Assembly (NCBI GenBank): GCA_903929455.1
Contig: CAIYVA010000181.1
Span: 1 to 47,875 of the forward strand
Length of the DNA: 47,875 nucleotides
Direction: 5' to 3'
Origin: an uncultured Pseudomonadota bacterium
GTDB taxonomy: Bacteria; Pseudomonadota; Gammaproteobacteria; Steroidobacterales; Steroidobacteraceae
Each line of letters begins with the position of its first letter. The first letter of the stretch is position 1. The translations under genes and the position numbers were made by a program. Below are positions 1 to 8,731 of the stretch, one piece after another. The notes under the pieces were generated by a model. The model searched no databases. It saw only the letters and a list, made by a program, of their open reading frames with translations, and was not told the origin of the DNA.

Positions 1-635
1 CCACGTGCGCTCGGATCCGCGATCTGGTGCGCCGCTTAGATAACGTGCCTGAAGAGCTGGAAGACCTAGAGACCATTCTCTCTGACATTTACTTTTGTAA
101 CTTCTCTGTTTTTCAATCACTGCCAGACTCGTGGGCAATCGGCCAAGTGTTTCCGATCATGCCCATCCATCGGCTCGATGAGCGACCCACTCGCAATGCG
201 GTACTTGCTGACATCACCTGCGATTCAGACGGCAAGATCGACCACTTCGCCTCGCGGCGGGACACCAAACGCACCCTAGAACTACATGAACTCAAGCAGG
301 GTGATGATTATTATTTGGCGGCTTTCTTGGTTGGCGCCTACCAAGAAACCTTAGGGGACTTACACAACTTATTTGGCGACACCCATGTCGTTCACATCCG
401 CTTACTGGAAGAAGGTGGCTGGTGGATCGAAGAAACGGTCAAAGGCGATACCGCTTTACAGGTATTGAGCTACATGGAATATGACACCGATGAGCTATAC
501 CCCAGGCTCGCTAGGGACTGCGAACGGGCTGTGCGCGAACAGCGCCTAACGGTCGCTGAAAGCCAAAAGCTGAAGCGATTTTATGAGACGGAGCTCCAAG
601 GCTATGCGTATCTGGAGCCTGGCTTAGAAAGCTAA
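1..635 (+). CDS. speA: Biosynthetic arginine decarboxylase, C-terminal part
   Basis: This is the C-terminal third of biosynthetic arginine decarboxylase, the PLP enzyme that converts arginine to agmatine in putrescine synthesis. The reading frame is open to the left window edge (first full codon at base 3), so the start lies outside; the family is about 630 residues and roughly 210 are present. Recognisable SpeA signatures are the FSVFQSLPDSWAIGQVFPI block, the PIHRLDE block and DITCDSDGKID, which belongs to the C-terminal part of the PLP-binding alanine-racemase-like fold. The GTG at 27 is an internal valine codon. No downstream gene is close enough to be clearly co-transcribed. Confidence 0.95.
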   Translation, partial: TCARIRDLVRRLDNVPEELEDLETILSDIYFCNFSVFQSLPDSWAIGQVFPIMPIHRLDERPTRNAVLADITCDSDGKIDHFASRRDTKRTLELHELKQGDDYYLAAFLVGAYQETLGDLHNLFGDTHVVHIRLLEEGGWWIEETVKGDTALQVLSYMEYDTDELYPRLARDCERAVREQRLTVAESQKLKRFYETELQGYAYLEPGLES

Positions 636-1029
636 GGGCAGCTGTCGGGGTGCGCAAACCGCGCCCGGCGACATCGCAGCCCGACCCTACGTGCTTTTCG
701 AGCCCTTAATGGTGCAGCGCACCCAAAATAAGGGCCCCCAGAGCCCCTAAAATTGCGTCCCCCCAAGGGAGCGCGTAGGATCGATCACGGTTGTATTCGC
801 AAGCTCTGCTTTTACGGGCGGCATTTGGTGAATTCATGTCTATCTCGCATCGACATGGTCTCACGCTCTCCCGCGCAAGTTGATCGGCGCACGACCTAAG
901 GTTCGGACGGCGGTGACCGTCGATGTGGCAACACCACTCGATAACACTTCAGTCTGTGTTTTGAAGCTCGCGATGCCCGCAGCATTTTTGTCGCTGTGAG
1001 GTCGCCCGATTGAGAGAGAGAGTGATTCG
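636..1029. other. Intergenic region, speA to RRM gene
   Basis: No convincing gene lies in these 394 bases. The stretch holds a hairpin at 702-735 and the presumed long leader of the RNA-binding protein gene, ending in a purine-rich GAGAGAGAG run just upstream of its ATG. I see no clear sigma-70 promoter. Confidence 0.5.
702..735 (+). other. Two-part hairpin downstream of speA
   Basis: A seven-base outer stem (GCCCTTA at 702-708 pairing with TAAGGGC at 729-735) encloses an inner hairpin GGTGC-AGC-GCACC at 711-723. It lies about 70 bases after the speA stop. There is no T-run after it, so it is not a classical intrinsic terminator; a 3'-end RNA structure is the simplest reading. Confidence 0.35.
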
Positions 1030-1347
1030 ATGACGACCATTTATGTTGGAAACCTGCCCTTCTCCGCTACGGAAGACGAAATCCGAGCACTGTTTGAAGG
1101 TCACGGCACAGTTGAGTCGGTGAAGCTGATCAATGACCGCGAGACCGGCCGCCCACGCGGCTTCTGCTTCGTGGAAATGGCCGGCGGCGATGCCCCCAAG
1201 GCGATTGCTGAAATGAATGGCTTCAACATGGGCGGCCGACCGCTCCGTGTGAATGAAGCACAAGAGCGACCTGCTCGCGGACCCCGCGGTGGTGGCGGCG
1301 GCTACGGCGGTGGTCGTGACGGTGGCGGCGGCTACGGCGGTCGTTAA
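1030..1347 (+). CDS. RRM-domain RNA-binding protein with glycine-rich tail
   Basis: A 105-residue single-RRM protein, presumably a cytoplasmic RNA chaperone that binds single-stranded RNA. RNP2 is the IYVGNL block near residues 4-9 and RNP1 is RGFCFVEM near residue 45, where the usual RGFGFVEM has Cys for Gly. The last 30 residues are an RGG/GGYGG-type low-complexity tail, as in plant and cyanobacterial glycine-rich RNA-binding proteins. The start has a purine-rich stretch (GAGAGAGAG) about 8-10 bases upstream. The gene is monocistronic, with a strong terminator 34 bases after the stop. Proteins of this type are often cold-regulated; the long leader would fit that but does not prove it. Confidence 0.9.
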   Translation: MTTIYVGNLPFSATEDEIRALFEGHGTVESVKLINDRETGRPRGFCFVEMAGGDAPKAIAEMNGFNMGGRPLRVNEAQERPARGPRGGGGGYGGGRDGGGGYGGR

Positions 1348-1380
1348 GATCACAGACAAGACGCAAGTAGGGATCGACCT

Positions 1381-1406
1381 AAACCCCGCCTCCGGCGGGG
1401 TTTTTT
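1381..1406 (+). terminator. Intrinsic terminator after RRM gene
   Basis: A nine-base perfect stem AACCCCGCC / GGCGGGGTT with a three-base loop (TCC) is followed by a run of T to 1406. This is a textbook rho-independent terminator for the RRM gene. Confidence 0.95.
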
Positions 1407-1508
1407 TGTGCCCTACATTACGACGCAGACAGAGGAACCGCTAACTCGGTACACTGCGAGCCCGCGACCGCCTGATCGGTTAGGCGGTGATTTAAAGGAA
1501 AGCGCCTC

Positions 1509-2378
1509 ATGATGGTTCGATGGATGCTGGCCGCGCTTGGGTCAGCACTGACGCTGTGTCCTGTGATGCTGGAAGCCGCGCCCGGGACAAAAGACAACAG
1601 CACAATCGGCGGCCAAGACTCGGCTACCTATGATGCGCTCATGCATCTTGCGGCATCACCACATCGCACACCGATGCAGCGCGCTCACGATCATGATCGC
1701 CACCCGATAGAGACACTGACGTTTTTCGGTATCAAGAAAAACATGACTGTCCTCGACGCATCACCTGACAGTAACGGTTGGTATACCGAGCTATTAGCCC
1801 CTTTATTACGTGATCAAGGCCAGTATGTGGCCGCCCTCTGGGATGCGAAGTCAGATAGCCCCTATGAGCGCGCGGCTTTACAGACTTTCAAGGCAAAGCT
1901 GGCTGCCAGACCCGACCTCTACAGCAAAGTGAGCGTGGTGGCATTACAGTCCCCCCACTCGCTACACCCTGTTAAACCACGGACCGTCGATCTGGTCGTC
2001 AGCATCCAAGCGCTACATCTGTGGCTACTACATGACACTGCACCGGCGATGTTAGGTGCGCTGTATACAGCCTTAAAGCCTGGTGGTCTATTGGGACTCG
2101 TTGACAACCGCGCTGATCCCCTCAGCCCCACTGATGCGCATGCCAAATTAGGTTACGTCAATGAGGCTTATGCGATTGACCTGATCAAAAGCGTTGGCTT
2201 TGAGTTTTTAGAGGCGTCGGATGTTAATTCGAATCCAAAAGACGCTCGCGACTATGATCAAGGCGTTTGGGCGTTACCCCCTACCTACCGCATGGGCGAC
2301 AAGGACCGCAGCAAATACACTGAGATCGGCGAGAGCGATCGATTTACCCTGAAATTCCGTAAGCCCTCAGCGCGCTAA
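1509..2378 (+). CDS. Exported class I methyltransferase-like protein (COG4798 type)
   Basis: A 289-residue protein beginning with a signal peptide (MMVRWMLAALGSALTLCPVMLEAAPG). The mature part resembles the predicted methyltransferases of COG4798: an HDRHPIETLTFFGIKKNMTVLDASP-like opening (residues about 58-85), where a Rossmann-fold GxG would normally bind S-adenosylmethionine, then ALKPGGLLGLVDNRA near residue 190 and a C-terminal DQGVWALPPTYRMGD segment typical of the family. The SAM motif is degenerate here (VLDASPDSNGWYTE). Substrate and true activity are unknown. TAAAGGAAAG lies 8-14 bases before the ATG. It stands alone between the terminator at 1406 and the Nudix gene. Confidence 0.8.
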   Translation: MMVRWMLAALGSALTLCPVMLEAAPGTKDNSTIGGQDSATYDALMHLAASPHRTPMQRAHDHDRHPIETLTFFGIKKNMTVLDASPDSNGWYTELLAPLLRDQGQYVAALWDAKSDSPYERAALQTFKAKLAARPDLYSKVSVVALQSPHSLHPVKPRTVDLVVSIQALHLWLLHDTAPAMLGALYTALKPGGLLGLVDNRADPLSPTDAHAKLGYVNEAYAIDLIKSVGFEFLEASDVNSNPKDARDYDQGVWALPPTYRMGDKDRSKYTEIGESDRFTLKFRKPSAR

Positions 2379-2463
2379 CTGCTCAACTGATGAATGGGCG
2401 GTCTCTGCTGATCCAGTAGACAATTGATTACCGACACGCCACCACCGAGCCCACTGACCCACC

Positions 2464-3024
2464 ATGCCAACACACAAACCGCCCGCTAGGCCTGCAGCCG
2501 TCATCCACCAGCAGCAACGCATATACAGCGGTCGAGTGATTGATTTAGATCTTGTCGATGTGGACTTGCCCAACGGCCACCGGACATCTTTAGAGCTCAT
2601 CAGTCATCCCGGCGGCGCTGCGGTGGTCGCTTTAAATGAACGTCAAGAAGTCTGCTTGCTGTACCAGTATCGCCAAGCCGCGGAAGGCTGGCTGTGGGAA
2701 GTGCCGGCCGGCAAACTCGATGGCAAGCCACCCGAACAGACCGCCCGAGCAGAACTCGCCGAGGAAGCAGGCTTAACTGCGCGTGATTGGCGGTCTCTCG
2801 GTACGGTGGTGAGCTCCCCCGGGGTGTTCAAGGAAGTGGTGCATTTATACTTGGCGCAAAACCTAACGCCGGTTCCACCAAACCCAGAACCATCAGAAGT
2901 ATATGAAATCGCTTGGATTTCTCTGAAAGAGGCGCTGCGTCAGGCACTTACGGGCGAGTTGCGTGACGCAAAATCGGTCATCGCGCTGTGTCGCGCCGCA
3001 CATTGTGTCGGGATCACGTTCTAA
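2464..3024 (+). CDS. Nudix hydrolase, ADP-ribose pyrophosphatase-like
   Basis: A 186-residue Nudix protein of the ADP-ribose pyrophosphatase (NudF) type, expected to hydrolyse ADP-ribose or related nucleoside diphosphates to AMP plus a phosphosugar. The N-terminal half has the VALNERQEVCLLYQYR strand of this subgroup and the Nudix region follows PAGKLDG at about residues 81-105. The box keeps ExxEEAGL, so the metal-binding Glu triad is present, but the upstream invariant Glu is replaced and the Arg of the REU core is Ala, with one residue fewer in the loop. No good ribosome-binding site precedes the ATG. It is co-directional with the preceding gene but 85 bases away. Confidence 0.85.
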   Translation: MPTHKPPARPAAVIHQQQRIYSGRVIDLDLVDVDLPNGHRTSLELISHPGGAAVVALNERQEVCLLYQYRQAAEGWLWEVPAGKLDGKPPEQTARAELAEEAGLTARDWRSLGTVVSSPGVFKEVVHLYLAQNLTPVPPNPEPSEVYEIAWISLKEALRQALTGELRDAKSVIALCRAAHCVGITF

Positions 3025-3106
3025 CGTAGTATTGTCCAGTGCGCGAAGCCCTCGGTCGCCATACGATCGACCCTCACCTACCACACACGTGTACTACAGA
3101 GCGCCC

Positions 3107-3394
3107 ATGCTGAAGCAAATGCTAGACACTGGCTCTGGACATGTGACGCACGATGATCGCGGCAATGCGGTTTGGTCGTGGGACAGTCAAACCGAGTATG
3201 CGGTCAACCCAGTAGACTTGGCGGTGGTCGCCGATGCCAACGAGAACCGATCGACGCTCGAGCGCTCGTCTAACTACGCAGGCTTCAACCCGTATCAAAG
3301 CGGTCTAGTTCAAAAAGAAGCGCGCGCACCCCGTCGCGATCTGCGCGAACTCTCCCGCTGGATTGAGCAACGCAACAAACTCGCCGCACGCTGA
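3107..3394 (+). CDS. Small conserved hypothetical protein
   Basis: A 95-residue soluble protein starting at the ATG of 3107; the frame is open further upstream but that part overlaps the Nudix gene and looks non-coding. It reads GNAVWSWDSQTEYAV, then SNYAGFNPYQSG and a basic C-terminus RRDLRELSRWIEQRNKL. From memory, similar short proteins with a central G-(F/Y)-NPY motif and an RRDLRxLSxWI tail occur in beta- and gammaproteobacteria with no assigned function. No membrane segment or catalytic motif is evident. Coding is supported by length, composition and this pattern. Confidence 0.65.
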   Translation: MLKQMLDTGSGHVTHDDRGNAVWSWDSQTEYAVNPVDLAVVADANENRSTLERSSNYAGFNPYQSGLVQKEARAPRRDLRELSRWIEQRNKLAAR

Positions 3395-3501
3395 TTTGGC
3401 TTCAGTAGAGGTGCCGACCGCGGCGCCTATTCCGACCCCTATCCCATCGCCTAGCCGGCACCGATCACTGAACGATCGCACTTCGCTTAATCGAGCCGGC
3501 C

Positions 3502-4203
3502 TTACTCGCTACCCAATCGATCAATCAGCTCAACCACCGCAGTGAGTGTGGCGACCTCGTGATCGGCAGGCGCCAACTCGGTAGGCCACAGGCCACCGCC
3601 TCTGTTCATCCACACCGAACGAATACCGGCGGCACGCGCGCCATGCACATCCGCCCAGGCATCATCACCGACATGCAACACCGCAGCAGCGGGCAACTGC
3701 GCACAGGCCAACAGCTGCGCATAGACCCGCCCATCCGGCTTGGCAGCCCCGACGCTTGCGGCATCAATGGAGGCTGCGAAATAATGCCCCACACCCACGC
3801 GCCGTACACAGGCATTGCCATTCGTCACAGCATACAGCGGCACGCGCGCCGCCAATGCTGCCAACGCCTGATCCACCTCCGGATACAAGGTCACCTGATT
3901 GCGTGCCTGTAAAAACACATCAAACGCCTTCTGAGCGATTGCCTCGGGATACCCAGTCTTGGCCATTACCCGGCGCAACGACTCCAGCCGAATAAAGGTC
4001 ATATCATGCGATTGACTGGGGACCTCACGCACCACCGTCTGGCGTAGCTGTGCCAACGCCTGATCATCCCATTGGGCCGCCACGCGCGGCGCATGGTCTG
4101 ATAGCCAAGCCCGCAAGGTAGCCTCGGCCTGTACCAAAACGGGCGGGGTGTCCCACAAGGTATTATCCAGATCGAGCGATACCGCGCGCACAAGTGTCTT
4201 CAT
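3502..4203 (-). CDS. HAD-family phosphatase, YigB-like
   Basis: A 233-residue haloacid dehalogenase-type phosphohydrolase. Motif I is DLDNTLWD (nucleophile Asp11, general acid Asp13), an alpha-helical cap follows, motif II is AVTNGN near residue 128, and motif IV is HVGDDAWADVHGARAAG near residues 177-193. The layout resembles E. coli YigB, a phosphatase active on FMN and on 5-amino-6-(5-phosphoribitylamino)uracil in riboflavin synthesis; the substrate here is inferred only. The gene starts 23 bases from the divergent glpQ-like gene, so both promoters must overlap coding sequence or be very compact. Confidence 0.85.
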   Translation of the reverse strand: MKTLVRAVSLDLDNTLWDTPPVLVQAEATLRAWLSDHAPRVAAQWDDQALAQLRQTVVREVPSQSHDMTFIRLESLRRVMAKTGYPEAIAQKAFDVFLQARNQVTLYPEVDQALAALAARVPLYAVTNGNACVRRVGVGHYFAASIDAASVGAAKPDGRVYAQLLACAQLPAAAVLHVGDDAWADVHGARAAGIRSVWMNRGGGLWPTELAPADHEVATLTAVVELIDRLGSE

Positions 4204-4226
4204 AGCGGTATTATCTATCGGAACCT

Positions 4227-5207
4227 ATGTGCCCGTCACCGTCAAAAAAGCCCCCCGCCACACGCCCACTGGTGATCGCGCACCGCGGCGCCTCTGGTTA
4301 TTTGCCAGAACACACGTGGGTCGCTAAAGCCTACGCTCACGCACTTGGCGCTGACTGCCTAGAACAAGACGTGGTGCTGACCCGCGATGATGTGCCCGTC
4401 GTGTTTCATGATCTGGTACTGGAGGAAGTCACTAATGTGGCGGCTCTTTACCCTAAACGTATGCGCGCCGATGGCCACTGGTATGTCATCGATTTTGACT
4501 ATGCTGAACTGCGCCAACTGGAAGTGCACGAACGGATTACGCCCGCCGATGGCAAACCGGTCTACCCAGAGCGTTTTCAAGGAAAACTGGGTTTTAAGAT
4601 TCAGTCGCTCGCCGATGAACTCGAGTTCATTCAATCATTGAATCGATCAACCCGGCGGCCAGCCGCGGTGTACACCGAGGTCAAAAGCCCCGCTTGGCAC
4701 CATGCCCACGGCAAGGATCTCTCCGTTGTCGTCCTCAAGGTGCTGGCAGAATTCGGCTATCGAGACCCAGAGGACGCCGTCTGGCTACAGTGCTTTGATG
4801 CCGCCGAGAACGTCCGCATTCGATTCGAGTTGGGCTGCAAACTCAAACTGATTCAGTTGATTGGTGCAAACGATTGGAACGAATCGACCACCGACTACGA
4901 CGCTATTCGCACGCGTGCGGGCCTCAAAGAGGTCAGTCGCTACGCGCAAGGGATTGGCCCTTGGATCCCTCAGATCGTCACCTGGCCATCCGTGGGCGCG
5001 ACCCCCGTATTCTCCAGCCTCGTACACGATGCGCACGCTGAAGGCTTGGCGGTGCACCCCTACACTTTCCGAGTGGATGATTTACCGACCCACGCTCCCA
5101 ACAGTGTAGCCGTGCATCAAGCCCTTTTTGAACAGGCCGGCATTGACGGCTTATTCACTGATTTCACGGATGTGACGCTGTCCTATCTAAAAACGCTATA
5201 CCCATGA
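4227..5207 (+). CDS. Glycerophosphodiester phosphodiesterase, GlpQ family
   Basis: A 326-residue GDPD-family enzyme that hydrolyses glycerophosphodiesters to glycerol 3-phosphate and an alcohol. It matches the E. coli GlpQ pattern closely: VIAHRGASGYLPEHT (catalytic His19 and Arg20), LEQDVVLTRDDVPVVFHD (metal-binding Glu/Asp and second His), YTEVKSP, LQCFDA, LIGANDWNE, HPYTFR and GLFTDFTD. GlpQ proteins are normally periplasmic, but this one starts with a Pro/Lys-rich segment and no hydrophobic signal, and an in-frame stop at 4203-4205 rules out a longer N-terminus. It overlaps the next gene by ATGA, so the two are translationally coupled. Confidence 0.93.
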   Translation: MCPSPSKKPPATRPLVIAHRGASGYLPEHTWVAKAYAHALGADCLEQDVVLTRDDVPVVFHDLVLEEVTNVAALYPKRMRADGHWYVIDFDYAELRQLEVHERITPADGKPVYPERFQGKLGFKIQSLADELEFIQSLNRSTRRPAAVYTEVKSPAWHHAHGKDLSVVVLKVLAEFGYRDPEDAVWLQCFDAAENVRIRFELGCKLKLIQLIGANDWNESTTDYDAIRTRAGLKEVSRYAQGIGPWIPQIVTWPSVGATPVFSSLVHDAHAEGLAVHPYTFRVDDLPTHAPNSVAVHQALFEQAGIDGLFTDFTDVTLSYLKTLYP

Positions 5208-5863
5208 ACGAACTGACTCTCGTGATTGGCAACTACAACTACAGTTCGTGGTCACTACGACCGTGGGCCTTGATGGCACACTTGGGATTAAGCTTTACCA
5301 CCAAACGAATTGCGCTCGATACGCCCACCTTCGCCAGCGAAGTAGCGCAGGTGTCTCCGACCGCGTGCGTACCCGTACTGCAGCATGGCGCAGACGTCAT
5401 TTGGGAGTCGATCGCTATCCTAGAGTACGTCAGTGAATTAGCCGGTGGTCGTGGCTGGCCCACGGACGCTAAGGCGCGCGCTCACGCACGAGCAGTCAGC
5501 GCTGAAATGCACGCGGGCTTTAGCGCGCTGCGAAGTGCTTGGCCAATGAACATCCGAGCGCGCCACAAGACGACCGTCGTGACGGATGCCATGACATCAG
5601 CTGTCAGCCGCATCGATGCAATTTGGCAAGACTGTCGCGCCCGACAGGCCGCCCCAGGACCTTGGCTATTCGGCGAGTACAGCGCTGCAGATGCCATGTA
5701 CTTACCCATGGTCTTTCGTTTTAACACCTATGGCGCCACTGCGCTAAGTCCCGTGGCTACTGCCTATATGGAGACCGCCTTGTCTGATCCGGCCATCACG
5801 CCATGGATTTCCGCAGCACATGCGGAAGCGGAAAAGATCGAAGCTTACGAGGCCATCGGCTAA
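5204..5863 (+). CDS. Glutathione S-transferase family protein
   Basis: A 219-residue cytosolic GST-like protein. The N-terminal thioredoxin fold holds NYNYSSWSLRPW (residues 9-20) with the Ser expected to activate glutathione, VPVLQHG (cis-Pro) and the ESIAILEY motif binding the gamma-glutamyl group. The C-terminal helical domain contains the PWLFGEYSAADAMYLPMVFRF block. This combination resembles the YfcF/maleylacetoacetate isomerase-like clade common in proteobacteria. The ATG overlaps the stop of the phosphodiesterase gene (ATGA). Substrate unknown. A long shared hairpin follows the stop. Confidence 0.9.
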   Translation: MNELTLVIGNYNYSSWSLRPWALMAHLGLSFTTKRIALDTPTFASEVAQVSPTACVPVLQHGADVIWESIAILEYVSELAGGRGWPTDAKARAHARAVSAEMHAGFSALRSAWPMNIRARHKTTVVTDAMTSAVSRIDAIWQDCRARQAAPGPWLFGEYSAADAMYLPMVFRFNTYGATALSPVATAYMETALSDPAITPWISAAHAEAEKIEAYEAIG

Positions 5864-5879
5864 TAAACGACTCGACGGT

Positions 5880-5911
5880 AAGGCCGACTGAACCCCTGTT
5901 CAGTCGGCCTT
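5880..5911. terminator. Bidirectional hairpin between convergent genes
   Basis: A perfect 14-base stem (AAGGCCGACTGAAC / GTTCAGTCGGCCTT) with a four-base loop lies between the GST stop (5863) and the leftward TonB-receptor stop (5917). T-runs are poor on both sides, but position and strength indicate a shared transcription terminator. Confidence 0.8.
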
Positions 5912-5916
5912 AAATA

Positions 5917-8685
5917 CTACCGACCCATCGTGTACTTCACCTCGAGGCGAAAGCTACGCCCGTACGGATTGTAGTCAAAAATATCGTACGGCTGGCTGGT
6001 GAGACCATTGTATGTGTTGTCTGTCGGCGGCATGGCGTTGAACAGATTGATGGCCGTACCAGACACTTGAAAGCGCTTAGACACCTGGTACCGCACGCTT
6101 AAATTAAATACGGTCCAAGGCGGCAAAGTACCTGCACCCGGCGTGCTATACCCCTCAGCATACAAAGTCGCCAAATTGTTAGGCGATCGCCCACTGCGCG
6201 TGAAGTAGAGCGTGCCGCTTAAGTCTTCTCGATCCCACGTAATGGAGCCATTTAATTTCGTCTTGAAGTCGTAACTCCAGTAGGGGTTACGCAGCAAGTC
6301 AATCACCGTATCGCCGGAAAACTGCTGGTAGGTATGCTTCAACATATCTGTGTAAGCAAGTTCTGCCTTAAAATCACCGACCGCGCCTGCATGCCACTGA
6401 TAGTTGCCGGTCAGCGTGAGCGCATCCAGTGACTCTTCAGCGACGTTCTGCTTAGGTAAGTAAACAGCCAATAGCACATCGTTCTGATCGCGCGTTACTT
6501 GAGACAAGGCCTGCACGCAGGTCGGTGAATTAATATCAAGCTGCCCGAGTCGGCAGGACGCCTCTGTTTTAAGAAGCAAGTCACTGCTTTGACCCGCCAC
6601 CTCATTGCTGATCTTCCAGTGCAAATAATCGATATCCAGTGTTGCGTGAGCAATCGGCGTCCACACGATCCCGGCATTCCACACCTTAGCCGTGATCGGC
6701 TGAAGCTTGGTATTTCCACCGGTTTCTCCAAAGATAGATGCACCATATGGACAGTTGGCCAAGTTGGCACCGGTATAGCCATTCACGGCGCACTGCCAGT
6801 AATCGGTCGCACCCGTGTAGAAACCACTGAGGCCCTGAAATTGATCCGACAAGGTCGGTGCTTTAAACGCTGTCCCGTAGCGCGCGCGGGCAAGCACCGT
6901 GTTGGTGGGCCGATACTCGAGCCCCAGCGTATAGGTGGCCTTATGCAAACTACCACCCTCGATGTGATAGCCGTCATAGCGACCCGAGGCGTTCACCGTT
7001 AGCTGGTCGACGACCGGTAAGCGAAGCTCCGTCGTCAGCGCCGATCGCGTCCGACTACCAAACGAGGCGCCACCAGAGGTGTAGCCAAAGAATGCGTTAT
7101 TGGCAAAACCGCTGTCTGGCAAGTACTCCCAACTCTGACGACCCCCCTCGAGAACAATCGCGATGCCCGCGTCACCACCTGGTAGCGCAAACAAAGTGGG
7201 ATTAGTCAGTTGCGCACGAAACAGTGTGTTCTCTGTCAGCGAATGATTGACCGAAAACCCAGTAAATCCGGCGTACTGCGCCGGTGTCACAGGATGATAA
7301 AACGCCGCATAGTCAGGTGTGTACACACCCCCAATCTCAGGCGACCCATAGTTCTCGCCAAAGATCGGCGCGAAGAACGCCTCCAGTGGGGTGGTTAATA
7401 GCTGAAAACTTTTTTCGGTCAGCTTTTGCTGGTTGTACACCGCGCTCAGATCGTAGCGCCAGTTATTCACAATGGTCCCACGCGCACCGATAGTGCCACG
7501 CCACATATTGGTAATGCTGCTGCTATACGTCTTATCTAAATTGCCCACTTCCTCAGGCGAGAAAATATGCTGCATCACCATGTAGTCGCCAATATTAGGG
7601 TCGTAGAAGTAGGAGTATGGGCTGCTACTGTCGTAAGTTGAATTGAACGTACTCGCGCCGTTGGAAAAGTACGTCTTGTCATTGCTCAGCAATAGATCTG
7701 AGTACAGCTCAACATGCTGATTCATATCTAACGTGGCATGCACATAGCCCTGCATGCTTTTATCGCCGTTACTGAGCGTGTAGTAACCGGCTTTCGTGGT
7801 GCCACAGTACTGTCCACGCGATACTCGCGTGCGAAGAGCCACGGACCCACCAAACTGGGAGGTGACGCCGGAGCACTTATTAGGATCTAAGAAGTAGTAA
7901 GCGTCACTACCATCGCCGTTCGGACCGAAGTAACCGTACACGAGATAATCACGCTCTGCCGTTTGCGGCGTTGTGCCATTAGCAAAGTAATTGGACGTGA
8001 GGCCGCGCTGATAACCCCAGATCGGCGTGGTGTCATCGTATTGCGCACCCGCCAGCACATACAAATTCCCGATTCGGAAACCATCAGCAAGTGAGAACGT
8101 TTTTTCAACACCGCCGCCCTTAGACGTAAAACCATAGCGAGCATCTGCCTCAAGCGAATCGACTTGCTTCTTTAAGACGACATTGACCACACCGGCAATG
8201 GCATCCGAGCCATACAGTGACGACTGCCCACCAGGCAGAATGTCAATGTGATCGACCAATGCCATTGGAATGCCGCCAATGCTGGTGAAGGTATCCGTGC
8301 CGTTATAGAGCGCTGGATAGTCAGATAACGGCAGTCCATCAATCAGATATTTAACGTAACTAGGAGACAGGCCAAACATGCTGAGCGTTTTAGCACCTTG
8401 CGTGAAACCGCCTGAGAATTGCGCTCCCTGCACCGTGCCTGTTGAGAAGCTGCTTTGCTGCAAGGCATCTGCGACACTGGTAAAGCCACGGGCTTGTAGG
8501 TCCTCTGCGGTGATCACAGTCACAGGCGTCGCCGTTTCCATTTTGATTTGTGGAATCAGCGATCCGGTCACGACCACTTCTTCCAGCGCCTCCTTAGCGA
8601 CCGGCTTTTGCTGGGCTAAGGCCACGCTCACCCACGCGCTAAGCAAAAGCCCTAAGACACGAGAGCGTGTTAGACGGGTTCCCAT
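5917..8685 (-). CDS. TonB-dependent outer-membrane receptor 1
   Basis: A 922-residue TonB-dependent receptor. The signal peptide (LLLSAWVSVALAQ) is followed by a TonB-box-like EEVVVTGSLI near residue 36, a plug domain (about 45-175; TPVTVITAEDLQARGF, LIDGLPLSDYP, VDHIDILPGGQSSLYGSDAIAGVVNVVLKK) and a 22-strand beta-barrel with many Tyr/Asn-rich strands, ending in an aromatic/basic strand (SFRLEVKYTMGR). The substrate is unknown; such receptors import siderophores, vitamin B12, oligosaccharides or peptides using TonB-ExbBD energy. The start is set by ATG with AAGGA 11-15 bases upstream. There is no FecR/FecI pair or transporter beside it to hint at the ligand. Confidence 0.93.
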   Translation of the reverse strand: MGTRLTRSRVLGLLLSAWVSVALAQQKPVAKEALEEVVVTGSLIPQIKMETATPVTVITAEDLQARGFTSVADALQQSSFSTGTVQGAQFSGGFTQGAKTLSMFGLSPSYVKYLIDGLPLSDYPALYNGTDTFTSIGGIPMALVDHIDILPGGQSSLYGSDAIAGVVNVVLKKQVDSLEADARYGFTSKGGGVEKTFSLADGFRIGNLYVLAGAQYDDTTPIWGYQRGLTSNYFANGTTPQTAERDYLVYGYFGPNGDGSDAYYFLDPNKCSGVTSQFGGSVALRTRVSRGQYCGTTKAGYYTLSNGDKSMQGYVHATLDMNQHVELYSDLLLSNDKTYFSNGASTFNSTYDSSSPYSYFYDPNIGDYMVMQHIFSPEEVGNLDKTYSSSITNMWRGTIGARGTIVNNWRYDLSAVYNQQKLTEKSFQLLTTPLEAFFAPIFGENYGSPEIGGVYTPDYAAFYHPVTPAQYAGFTGFSVNHSLTENTLFRAQLTNPTLFALPGGDAGIAIVLEGGRQSWEYLPDSGFANNAFFGYTSGGASFGSRTRSALTTELRLPVVDQLTVNASGRYDGYHIEGGSLHKATYTLGLEYRPTNTVLARARYGTAFKAPTLSDQFQGLSGFYTGATDYWQCAVNGYTGANLANCPYGASIFGETGGNTKLQPITAKVWNAGIVWTPIAHATLDIDYLHWKISNEVAGQSSDLLLKTEASCRLGQLDINSPTCVQALSQVTRDQNDVLLAVYLPKQNVAEESLDALTLTGNYQWHAGAVGDFKAELAYTDMLKHTYQQFSGDTVIDLLRNPYWSYDFKTKLNGSITWDREDLSGTLYFTRSGRSPNNLATLYAEGYSTPGAGTLPPWTVFNLSVRYQVSKRFQVSGTAINLFNAMPPTDNTYNGLTSQPYDIFDYNPYGRSFRLEVKYTMGR

Positions 8686-8731
8686 GACAGTGCATCCTTA
8701 TAATTGTGTCGCGAAACATTTGTTACATTTT

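Noticed and set aside
949-1359. Minus-strand ORF of 136 residues over the RRM gene
   Set aside because: It is an antisense shadow of the glycine-rich tail, low-complexity Ala/Thr, with no family pattern.
3363-3545. Plus-strand ORF of 60 residues after the small hypothetical gene
   Set aside because: Overlaps the hypothetical gene's end and the HAD gene's 3' end, Pro/Ser/Arg-rich composition, no start signal.
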